From: an uncultured Clostridia bacterium
GTDB lineage: Bacteria > Bacillota > Clostridia > TANB77 > CAG-508
NCBI GenBank assembly: GCA_934167135.1
Contig: CAKPKI010000032.1
Location: 1 to 16,093 of the forward strand
DNA: 16,093 nt
Direction of reading: 5' to 3'
In this document: piece by piece, positions 1 to 6,366 of the stretch
How the letters are laid out: every line of letters starts with the position of its first letter
Position numbering within the stretch: the stretch's first letter is position 1
The notes under the pieces: generated by a model
Database searches by the model: none
Told to the model about the DNA's origin: nothing
The model's input: only the letters and a program-made list of their open reading frames with translations
Program-made: the position numbers and the translations under genes

Positions 1-209
1 GTTTTTGGCTTATGAATTCCAGGCGTATCTATAAATATTATTTGTGAATTTTCTCTGTTTACAATGCCTCTTATTGCAGTTCTTGTTGTTTGAACTTTAT
101 TTGCTGTTGCTGCTACTTTTTCTCCTACTAAAAGATTTACTAGTGTTGATTTTCCTACATTGGTTCTTCCAAGCATTGCAACAAAGCCTGATTTAAATTC
201 TTTTTCCAT
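1..209 (-). CDS. era: GTPase Era, N-terminal part (runs off left edge)
   Basis: The first 69 residues of a small Ras-like GTPase are visible. Era binds GTP and the 3' end of 16S rRNA and helps 30S subunit maturation at the membrane. The sequence shows a P-loop (GRTNVGKST), a switch I region (VQTTRTAIRGI) and the G3 motif in DTPGIHKPK, which together are typical of Era. The start is ATG at 209, with the Shine-Dalgarno AGAAAGGAAAG overlapping the last bases of the gene upstream (stop at 224), so the two are probably co-transcribed. Odd points are Thr for the usual Pro in the P-loop (GRPNVGKS in most Era) and Val for Pro before QTTR. The rest of the GTPase and the KH domain lie outside the window. 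Another Era-like GTPase such as Der is less likely because of the HKPK sequence after DTPG. Confidence 0.9.
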   Translation of the reverse strand, partial: MEKEFKSGFVAMLGRTNVGKSTLVNLLVGEKVAATANKVQTTRTAIRGIVNRENSQIIFIDTPGIHKPK

Positions 210-223
210 TTTGCTTTCCTTTC

Positions 224-2527
224 TTAGTTTTCTAGACCTTCTTTTACTGTGTATTCTAAAACATTGATTGTTTTTATAATTAGTTTAGATGCAATATCAT
301 TATTATCTTCTAATCTTCCAACTCTTATTACTTTTTTGCTATCAAGTTTTATGTCTGTGTCTAAAATATTTGCTAATATTCTAGTATCTTTGTCCATTCC
401 TACTGGTAATGTTTTGTTTTGATTGTCATAATATATGCAGTTTGAAAATGTTATTGCTTTTACACCTTTTTCTAAATTCATTTTATATAGGTTTACTTTT
501 CCATTTTCTGTATCTAATAATGCATTCTCTATTTCTTTTTCAGGGTTTAAATTAAACACATTAAATTCATTTGTGTCTATATTTTTCTCTTCTTCTACCC
601 ATTTATATACTGCTATATTTTGTGATAATTCATTTTTGCATATTGCATTTTCTATTATGCTTATTGAATTGTTTAATGCTGTTTTATATTCTACATTTTT
701 CATTCCTTTTGATATTCTTAATATTGCATATTTGTTTTTTGGATGTTCTCTATGTGATTTATTGGCTAGTTTGCTTATTTTTCTGGTATCTTCTGAAAGT
801 CCTCCAAATATATCTACAACTTCGTCTTCTGTTATGTTTTTTTCGTCCTGTAAGTCTTTTTTTATTTGCTTTAGCCATTGTTCTACTTCTTTTGCTGTTG
901 TTGTCTCTGTTTTTAGCTTGTTCATTATTTCTATTTGATCTGTTGTTGTTAAATATATGTTGTCTAATTCTTCTTTTGAAAATATTTTTCTTTGTATTTC
1001 ATCCATCATTTTTCCAAATTCTTCAATGTCTTCTTCATAGTCAAATACTTTTGAATGTGGCTTTATATTTATTGGTTCTTCTTCTCCTTCTTCTAGTGCT
1101 TGTACTTCGTCTTTATTACTGTATTTCCAAAATTCGAATATACTCTTTTTGTGACTATCTATTTCTTCTATAAATGCTTTTGCATTTTCTATTTTTTTTG
1201 TTAAATTTTTATTTTTTAGTTTTAATGCATTTATATCTAATTTTGTATTTTTTAAGCTTGTTTCTTTTTCACGCGTTTCTTTTCCTTTTGTTAATATTTC
1301 TTCTAATGTGTATTGAACTTTTAGGTTTTCTTCTATTTTTTCTTCTTCTATTTCCGGTATTTCTTCTTTTATTTTTTGCTCTTCTTTTTCTTTTGTTTTA
1401 TTTTTTTTGTTACTATATTTGAAGAAGTACTTTACTTTTCCGAAAAATGTTTTTTTACATTCTAAATATGTTGATATTTGCTTTTCTTTGCTTAAATATT
1501 CTATCTCTAATTCTTGTGATTGTTTTTTTAATTGCATTAATTTTCCTCTTAATGAGTTGTTTTCTTTTACCGCTTCTTTTTCGATATCTAATAATTTTTG
1601 GTATTCTTTATTTACCCACTCACTTAATTCATCGTATTTCATTAATTTGTTATTGTGATAAAATTCTAAACTTCCTTGTTTGTCTATTCTTGTTTCAAAC
1701 TCATAATAATTTGGTAGTTCTGATTGTACTATAAATAATGCTTTTACTAGTTTAAAAAATTTATTAGCATCTATTTTGTTTGGAAGTTTTACTTTATATT
1801 CTGATTTTATTTTGCCATATACTTCTGTTTCTCCAACAATTTGTAAGCTTACTTTTCCGCTCTTATCATATACTTCATAAATTGATGGCCAGTCTTTTGT
1901 GAATAACCATAAGTAATTTTCTAAACTTTGTATTTCTGTTTTATTTAATAATTCCCTTGTATATTCGACATTGCTTATTGGAACAAATATTTTTCCTGCT
2001 TTTTTCTTTTCTATTTGCTTTTTTAGTACATAAAAAAATGTTGAATAATCTTTGTCTTCTGTTGGAACAATCATAAAGTATTGTTCTGTTGCTGATGAAT
2101 AATATATTTGCCATAAATAATTTCCAGAATATCTTACTTTAAATGGTATTTTTTTGTTTATTAGTTGTTGCTCTTTTTCTATTTTTTCTATATCTTCTAT
2201 TTTTACTTCATCTATCATTCTTAAAAATGTAGCATATTTCTTTTGGCTTTCTTCATCTAGTTCGTCTGGTTCTAGATATTCTGCTAATGGACTGGCTTTT
2301 GAGTATTTTTCTTTTATATCATCTAATCTGTTTGTGGGTGATAATAATATTTGTATTTCTTTTGGTGAAACAAATCTATATTGTCTATATTTTTTTTCGT
2401 CAAATCCTGAATTTGGTCTGAATTTTAAATCTTCTACTAGTTTTAAAGTTTTTGGTATTTCTTCTAAGTTTAATCCTATAAAGTCTAACTTTTCTTTTAT
2501 CGCTTGAGTCTTATTTTTCTTTTCCAA
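224..2527 (-). CDS. Large coiled-coil protein of unknown function
   Basis: I do not recognise this protein. It is 767 residues, acidic and lysine-rich, with no signal peptide or membrane segment. Numbered from the upstream TTG at 2545, residues 1-130 are charged and mostly helical. Residues 130-300 look like a mixed alpha/beta globular region rich in Tyr, Trp and Phe. Residues 305-360 and 385-470 have long heptad-like E/K/L stretches that predict coiled coil, and about 500-773 is another globular part. I chose TTG at 2527 because AGAGGAG lies 8 bases before it; the TTG at 2545 has only AAAGGA directly abutting it. It is immediately upstream of era with 14 bases between, so it is probably the first gene of an era-containing unit. 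A structural or scaffolding role is only a guess from the coiled coils. Confidence 0.8.
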   Translation of the reverse strand: MEKKNKTQAIKEKLDFIGLNLEEIPKTLKLVEDLKFRPNSGFDEKKYRQYRFVSPKEIQILLSPTNRLDDIKEKYSKASPLAEYLEPDELDEESQKKYATFLRMIDEVKIEDIEKIEKEQQLINKKIPFKVRYSGNYLWQIYYSSATEQYFMIVPTEDKDYSTFFYVLKKQIEKKKAGKIFVPISNVEYTRELLNKTEIQSLENYLWLFTKDWPSIYEVYDKSGKVSLQIVGETEVYGKIKSEYKVKLPNKIDANKFFKLVKALFIVQSELPNYYEFETRIDKQGSLEFYHNNKLMKYDELSEWVNKEYQKLLDIEKEAVKENNSLRGKLMQLKKQSQELEIEYLSKEKQISTYLECKKTFFGKVKYFFKYSNKKNKTKEKEEQKIKEEIPEIEEEKIEENLKVQYTLEEILTKGKETREKETSLKNTKLDINALKLKNKNLTKKIENAKAFIEEIDSHKKSIFEFWKYSNKDEVQALEEGEEEPINIKPHSKVFDYEEDIEEFGKMMDEIQRKIFSKEELDNIYLTTTDQIEIMNKLKTETTTAKEVEQWLKQIKKDLQDEKNITEDEVVDIFGGLSEDTRKISKLANKSHREHPKNKYAILRISKGMKNVEYKTALNNSISIIENAICKNELSQNIAVYKWVEEEKNIDTNEFNVFNLNPEKEIENALLDTENGKVNLYKMNLEKGVKAITFSNCIYYDNQNKTLPVGMDKDTRILANILDTDIKLDSKKVIRVGRLEDNNDIASKLIIKTINVLEYTVKEGLEN

Positions 2528-2628
2528 AGTAGTTTCTCCTCTCAATCCTTTATTCAGTATATATTTTACTATGCAAACTCAAAAATATCAAGTTTTTTAC
2601 ATCTATTTTATTTTTTTTTTGATTTCTA

Positions 2629-2657
2629 TTGACAAAACTTCATTTTCCTATTATAAT
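2629..2657 (+). promoter_or_regulatory. Consensus sigma-A-type promoter for tRNA-Met
   Basis: TTGACA (2629-2634) and TATAAT (2652-2657) are both perfect matches, separated by 17 bases. The tRNA begins 14 bases after the -10 box, as expected for a stable-RNA promoter with a very short leader. Confidence 0.9.
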
Positions 2658-2670
2658 AGTTTTCAGATAT

Positions 2671-2747
2671 GGCGAAGTAGCTCAGTTGGCTAGAGCATCC
2701 GGTTCATACCCGGCAGGTCGTAGGTTCAAGTCCCACCTTCGCTACCA
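2671..2747 (+). tRNA. tRNA-Met (anticodon CAT), elongator type
   Basis: This is a 77-base cloverleaf with encoded CCA. The acceptor stem GGCGAAG pairs with CTTCGCT, with a G1-U72 wobble as in Bacillus elongator tRNA-Met. The D arm is GCTC/GAGC, the anticodon loop is TTCATAC on a CCGG/CCGG stem, and the T loop is TTCAAGT. The initiator features (C1-A72 mismatch, three G-C pairs below the anticodon) are absent, so it is the elongator. There are two apparent mispairs: T27-C43 at the top of the anticodon stem and A51-C63 in the T stem. The CAT anticodon could also be a lysidine-modified Ile tRNA, but the acceptor and anticodon-arm sequence matches tRNA-Met better. Confidence 0.93.
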
Positions 2748-2754
2748 TTAAATT

Positions 2755-2778
2755 AGTCCGTTTGTGGACTTTTTTTTT
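2755..2778 (+). terminator. Intrinsic terminator of tRNA-Met
   Basis: AGTCC (2755-2759) pairs with GGACT (2766-2770) across a 6-base loop, followed directly by a run of eight T. It lies 7 bases after the tRNA 3' end. Confidence 0.85.
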
Positions 2779-2795
2779 ATTGTGATTTTTTTGAG

Positions 2796-2817
2796 AATGT
2801 ATGCAAAATGTATGCAA
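2796..2817. repeat. Tandem 11-bp repeat downstream of tRNA-Met
   Basis: The unit AATGTATGCAA occurs twice with no gap (2796-2806 and 2807-2817), just after the tRNA terminator and before the 3' end of the poly-HTH operon. No gene covers 2748-2918. A tRNA 3' flank is a common integration site, so this may be a remnant of an attachment or recombinase-binding site, but no second copy or integrase is visible in the window. Confidence 0.6.
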
Positions 2818-2844
2818 CTAGAAAATAATATTTGATAAAAGAAA

Positions 2845-2872
2845 GAGGATAAGAAATTATTCTATACCCTCT
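2845..2872 (-). terminator. Possible terminator of the poly-HTH operon
   Basis: Read on the minus strand, an imperfect hairpin (GAG-GG, TAT/TAT internal loop, AGAA/TTCT closing a TAAT loop) is followed by a T-rich stretch. It lies about 50 bases past the stop of the last HTH gene. A second hairpin, CCTCAT/ATGAGG at 2886-2901, sits between the stop and this one but has no T run. Which of them ends the transcript is uncertain. Confidence 0.35.
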
Positions 2873-2918
2873 CTCCATTCAAATTCCTCATCAACATGAG
2901 GGAACTTTATTAAAAAAA

Positions 2919-3569
2919 TTACTTATTTTTATTTTTGGGTTTATATCCTACAAGTGTATCTACAGATACTCCAAAAAATTCTGCTAATAATACTAAGTTG
3001 CAAATTCTAGGTTTTGACTTTCCATTCAAATACCTATTTACTTTTACCAGACCTATCCCAATCAAGTCTGCAAATCTTTTCTGTGACAAATTTGATTCTT
3101 TCAGATAATTTCTTAAATTTTCCTGAAATTCTCCATTTTCTGAAACTATATTTTCTTCCTTTTTTACCTCATGCATAATCAGAGCATCTATTGATATTTC
3201 TAATTTTTCTGCCATTATCAGTAAACTCTCAAATTCTGGTGATGTTTTTCCATTTATATAATTTCTTATACTTACAGTACATAAACCTGTCATTTTTGCA
3301 AATTCTTCTATTGTTATATTCTTTTCGTCTAAAATGCTCTCAAGCTTTTCCTCAAAATTCTTAGGAATCTTCTTTTCTACTTTATATTTGCTTAATGACT
3401 CTACTCCTAAAACTTTTTCAATCTTTTCTAATCTTTCTTTTCTAGGTGTGCTTTTATTATGTACATATCTACTTATTTCGTTGGTACAACATCCAATTTC
3501 TTTTGCTAATGTTGTTTGTGTCATATTATTCTCTTTTAACAGAATTTCTATTTTCTTTCCTAATGTCAT
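2919..3569 (-). CDS. Tandem-HTH protein, three Cro/C1-type domains
   Basis: The protein has 216 residues and consists almost wholly of three XRE/Cro-C1-type helix-turn-helix domains at about 1-57, 71-132 and 147-208, joined by short charged linkers. Each shows the family pattern: an opening helix, T/S-Q/E-x-x-[FL]-A as first HTH helix, a G turn, a recognition helix ending in R/N-Y-[LIV], then P and a last helix ending in L. It is the last of three paralogous genes. Its ATG overlaps the TGA of the gene before it (ATGA), with GGAGGAG as ribosome site, so translation is probably coupled. It is shorter than its two paralogues, apparently lacking two middle domains. It has no effector, sensor or enzyme domain, so DNA binding is inferred from fold only and the target is unknown. 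Confidence 0.85.
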   Translation of the reverse strand: MTLGKKIEILLKENNMTQTTLAKEIGCCTNEISRYVHNKSTPRKERLEKIEKVLGVESLSKYKVEKKIPKNFEEKLESILDEKNITIEEFAKMTGLCTVSIRNYINGKTSPEFESLLIMAEKLEISIDALIMHEVKKEENIVSENGEFQENLRNYLKESNLSQKRFADLIGIGLVKVNRYLNGKSKPRICNLVLLAEFFGVSVDTLVGYKPKNKNK

Positions 3570-4672
3570 CGTTCTCCTCCTGCATATCCATTAACAATTC
3601 TGTGTCCGATTAAATCATCTATTGGTACATTTAATACCTTTGATATTATTTTGACACTTTTGAAACTTAAATTTGCTTTTCCTATTTTTATTTTTTTTAT
3701 AGTTTTCAAACTTAATCCCGTCATTTTAGCAAATTTCTCTTCAGAAATATCTTGAGCATTTAATATTTTAGTTAAATTTATACCTAAAACATCTTGCCAC
3801 GATTTCTTTCCACTACAAAAAATCAATTTATACTGTTTTTGAGCAGATTTATTTTTTACCTCTTTTCCACTTAATTCTTCTAGTGAAATTCCGAAAATAT
3901 CTGCAATTATTATTGCTCTATTTATTTGTGGAAGCCACCTACTTGTTTTGTATTTACTAATATATGTGGCTGGTATTCCTGATAATTCTGCTAATTTCTG
4001 TGATGTCATTCCTTTTTCAACTAGCTTTTCTCTTAAAACTGATCCACAAGCCTCTTCATCTTCTATTGTTTCTTCAACAACTTTAAACCCTTTAAATTTT
4101 ACATTTAATGCATCTTCTATTTTTTTCAAGTTTCTTCTAACTGGTATATATCTTTTTTTTATGTATCCATTTATCAGTACTTTTTCCACTCTTATTTTTC
4201 TTGCAAGATCTTTTTGTGTAATACCTCTTTCTTTAAGCAGTTTTTTCAGTTCATCTCCAAAATAATTTCCTTTTTGGTCTTTTAAAACTTTTCTTTTTAA
4301 TTCTGGATAAAACTTTTCAAGATCTGTATTATATTCTTCCTCCACTTTTTTTATAAATTTATATGATGGATTATAGGTTCCGTCTATAAATTTATTTACT
4401 GTATAATTAGTAACTCCAGTTTTTTTTGCAAATTCTGCTTTTCTGATATTTTCTTTTTTAAGAATATCTTTGATTTTCTTTCCAAATTCTGTTTTTTGGG
4501 CTACATTAAGCTTTTTCTTATTTGCTTTCAGTTTCACACCAAATACAAGTTCAATTTTCTTTAAATTTTCATCATTTGGATTTCCTTTGTCGTTCACATA
4601 ACGACAGATTGTGGTTGGGTTTACACCAATTAACCGTGCAAGTTCAGTTTGGTTCATTCCTTTTTCTTCCAA
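3566..4672 (-). CDS. Tandem-HTH protein, five Cro/C1-type domains; normal start codon lost
   Basis: The protein has about 368 residues with five XRE/Cro-C1-type HTH domains at about 1-48 (first helix cut), 62-120, 137-195, 210-268 and 297-357, numbering from TTG at 4672. Homology with its two neighbours continues upstream to 4699 (codons reading T-L-G-K-E-L-K-E-L-L), where the paralogues have ATG just before ACA. Here that codon is AAG (4702-4700), although the ribosome site GGAGG is intact at the usual distance. No ATG, GTG or TTG lies between the upstream in-frame TAA (4720-4718) and the TTG at 4672, which has no good ribosome site. The protein may start poorly at that TTG, start at a non-canonical codon, or be silent. 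The body of the gene is open and undamaged, so the change could be recent or a sequencing error. Confidence 0.75.
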   Translation of the reverse strand: MEEKGMNQTELARLIGVNPTTICRYVNDKGNPNDENLKKIELVFGVKLKANKKKLNVAQKTEFGKKIKDILKKENIRKAEFAKKTGVTNYTVNKFIDGTYNPSYKFIKKVEEEYNTDLEKFYPELKRKVLKDQKGNYFGDELKKLLKERGITQKDLARKIRVEKVLINGYIKKRYIPVRRNLKKIEDALNVKFKGFKVVEETIEDEEACGSVLREKLVEKGMTSQKLAELSGIPATYISKYKTSRWLPQINRAIIIADIFGISLEELSGKEVKNKSAQKQYKLIFCSGKKSWQDVLGINLTKILNAQDISEEKFAKMTGLSLKTIKKIKIGKANLSFKSVKIISKVLNVPIDDLIGHRIVNGYAGGER

Positions 4673-4691
4673 TAATTCTTTTAATTCTTTA

Positions 4692-4716
4692 CCTAATGTC
4701 TTTGTTTTCCTCCTGT
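4692..4716 (-). repeat. Junction repeat shared by the HTH genes, with start-codon substitution
   Basis: The 25 bases at 4692-4716 match 3559-3583 at 21 positions. They cover the ribosome site, the stop of one HTH gene and the start of the next. At 3567-3569 the coding strand reads ATG overlapping TGA. At 4700-4702 it reads AAG, so the upstream gene loses TGA (now AGA) and ends two codons later at TAG. Confidence 0.8.
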
Positions 4717-5823
4717 TTTATTACTGTTTTTGACCTGATGTCCAATTAACTCATCCACAGAAATGTTTAATGCCTCTGCAATTGCCATTACTGTTTCAAC
4801 TCTTTTATATTTGCCATCTCTTAACAGTTTGTATACTGTATTTGGTGTCAATTTTACTAGATTGCATAACTCGTAGCTTGTAATATTTCTTATTTGCATC
4901 ATTTTTTTACAATTCATAAGAAATACCTTTTCGCTTTCTTCTTCACTTTTAATTTCATGCAAATTATATTTTTTCTTTCTTCGAGCTGAATATGGTCTTC
5001 CACCAAATAAGTCACTAATTGAAACTTGTAATACATCTGCAATTTTGACAATATTATTGATGTTTGGAGTATTTCTTGCATTTAAGTATTTGCTTAATTC
5101 ATTTTTATTAATACCAGATAATTTCGCTAGGTCTATTAATTTCATATTTCTATCAACTAAATATAATTCCAGTCTTTTAGTAAAAATCGGTTTTTCTTCT
5201 ATTATTTCCACTATCTTAAATTTTTTAATAGGTATATCTAATGTTTCTCCTATCTTTTTTAATATTTTTTTGCTAGGAACTGCATTTTTAATATAACGGT
5301 ATACATTGGCTTTTTGAACTCCTAAAGTATTTGCCAATTCTACTGCATTAGTATTTTTTTCTGCTATTTTGTTTCTTATTTCTTCCCCAAGTGTCGTACC
5401 ATCACTATTTTGAAGTACCTTTTTTTTGTGTTTTGGATAACACTGTTTTAAATCAATTTTAAAAGTTTTTTCTATTTTTCTGACTGTACTAAGTCTTGGT
5501 TGTTCTTTACTGTTTTCTTCCAGGTATCTATTAATACTAATTAACGATATACCTGTCATTCTAGCAAATTCTGTTTTGGTTAAATTTCTCTTTAAAAGAA
5601 TATTGCTTATCTTATTTCTCAAAACAATACTTGGATCACTTGTGCTTACCAATTCTTCTCCAAGTACATCAGCCATTCTTTTTAATGTTGATTCTTTTGG
5701 GACTACTTTATCATTAACATACTTGTTAATTGTACTTACATCAATCCCAACTGCCCGAGCAAATTCTGATTGGTTCATTCCCCTTTCTTCAAGTAATTTT
5801 TTTAATTTAGTTCCAATTGTCAT
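4693..5823 (-). CDS. Tandem-HTH protein, five Cro/C1-type domains
   Basis: The protein has 376 residues and is first in a three-gene operon. Five XRE/Cro-C1-type HTH domains lie at about 1-57, 66-125, 143-203, 213-273 and 300-361. Basic linkers at 126-142 and 274-299 separate domains 2/3 and 4/5. The closing motif I-S-V-D-E-L-I-G-H of the last domain recurs in the two paralogues (D-D-L-I-G-H, D-A-L-I-M-H). The start is ATG at 5823 after AGGAGG at a 6-base spacing, in the same local sequence that begins the other two genes. The C-terminus ends K-Q-R-H because the expected TGA stop has become AGA. The protein has no sensor or catalytic domain. The string of domains suggests binding to several operator half-sites or to multi-repeat DNA, which is inference. 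Confidence 0.85.
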   Translation of the reverse strand: MTIGTKLKKLLEERGMNQSEFARAVGIDVSTINKYVNDKVVPKESTLKRMADVLGEELVSTSDPSIVLRNKISNILLKRNLTKTEFARMTGISLISINRYLEENSKEQPRLSTVRKIEKTFKIDLKQCYPKHKKKVLQNSDGTTLGEEIRNKIAEKNTNAVELANTLGVQKANVYRYIKNAVPSKKILKKIGETLDIPIKKFKIVEIIEEKPIFTKRLELYLVDRNMKLIDLAKLSGINKNELSKYLNARNTPNINNIVKIADVLQVSISDLFGGRPYSARRKKKYNLHEIKSEEESEKVFLMNCKKMMQIRNITSYELCNLVKLTPNTVYKLLRDGKYKRVETVMAIAEALNISVDELIGHQVKNSNKTGGKQRH

Positions 5824-5864
5824 AACATTTCCTCCTGTATTTTTTCTACAACTAAAACGAATAT

Positions 5865-5893
5865 ATTATACCAAAGATTTATGTCAATTGCAA
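5865..5893 (-). promoter_or_regulatory. Promoter of the poly-HTH operon
   Basis: On the minus strand, TATAAT (5870-5865) lies 17 bases from TTGCAA (5893-5888). An alternative pair is TTGACA (5887-5882) with TATATT (5865-5860) at 16 bases. The start of transcription would be near 5855, about 30 bases before the first ATG. The promoter abuts the end of the membrane-protein gene upstream (stop at 5900). Confidence 0.6.
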
Positions 5894-5899
5894 GCTTTT

Positions 5900-6295
5900 T
5901 TAAATTTTTCTATATCTTCTGCAATTATATACATATGGTGTTGTATTTAAGTTTTCTGTGTTCGTTTCTGATAATAATGTATTTGGTTCATTTCTTGTAT
6001 TATTACAACCAACATTTGCATTATCATCATATGGATTATTACATTGTATACAATTATTGCTTGTAAAGAAATTATTATTTTTAAAAATACAATCTAAAAA
6101 TGCGGTTACAAAAGCTATTATTCCTAATATAATAGCTAAAATAACTAGTGTTAAATTAGATAAGATTACTGCAACCAATAATGCTATTGAAAAAAATATT
6201 GCTCCTATTAATAACGGACAATGCACTAGTCTATTAAAAAATATTGCTAACACTATAGTTACTAATATTACCGCTAAAAAAATAAGTATATTCAT
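5900..6295 (-). CDS. Small three-helix membrane protein with Asn/Cys-rich tail
   Basis: The protein has 131 residues with three hydrophobic segments at about 2-20, 26-46 and 48-69. A polar tail of about 60 residues follows, rich in Asn and Thr and holding five cysteines including a C-x-x-C. The first half (N-R-L-V-H-C-P-L-L-I-G-A-I-F-F) recalls small DUF2651/YbeF-type membrane proteins, but I am not sure of that. ATG at 6295 is chosen because AAAGGA (6309-6304) precedes it at 8 bases; the in-frame ATG at 6334 has no ribosome site. The gene lies between truA and the HTH operon. The start codon is inside the 3' arm of a 20-bp inverted repeat (see 6277-6361), which suggests translational control. 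Function unknown. Confidence 0.7.
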   Translation of the reverse strand: MNILIFLAVILVTIVLAIFFNRLVHCPLLIGAIFFSIALLVAVILSNLTLVILAIILGIIAFVTAFLDCIFKNNNFFTSNNCIQCNNPYDDNANVGCNNTRNEPNTLLSETNTENLNTTPYVYNCRRYRKI

Positions 6296-6361
6296 ATATA
6301 TCATCCTTTCCAGATAAATCTGTATGTTTTCCAATATATATTATGAATATACTTATTTTTT
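6277..6361 (-). promoter_or_regulatory. 20-bp perfect inverted repeat enclosing ribosome site and start codon
   Basis: Bases 6342-6361 are the exact reverse complement of 6277-6296. In the minus-strand RNA the 5' arm begins 5 bases after the truA stop. The 3' arm contains the ATG of the membrane protein (6295-6293) and its first codons and ends in six U. The ribosome site AAAGGA is in the 45-base loop, which also holds a small CAGAT/ATCTG hairpin. With a one-base bulge the stem extends four more pairs toward the ribosome site. It could occlude initiation or act as a terminator/attenuator after truA. Confidence 0.65.
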
Positions 6362-6366
6362 GTTAC

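Noticed and set aside
435..1734. Several Leu/Phe-rich open frames on the plus strand opposite the 767-residue protein
   Set aside because: They are antisense shadows of a lysine- and glutamate-rich gene, lack ribosome sites and have low-complexity hydrophobic translations.
2919..5823. Poly-HTH operon as a toxin-antitoxin or prophage immunity module
   Set aside because: No toxin, integrase, excisionase or phage structural gene adjoins it, and all three proteins are HTH domains only.
3566..5823. Genes 1 and 2 of the HTH operon as one protein made by programmed frameshift
   Set aside because: The junction matches the normal gene 2/gene 3 start region with a ribosome site and shows no slippery run; a lost start codon explains it more simply.
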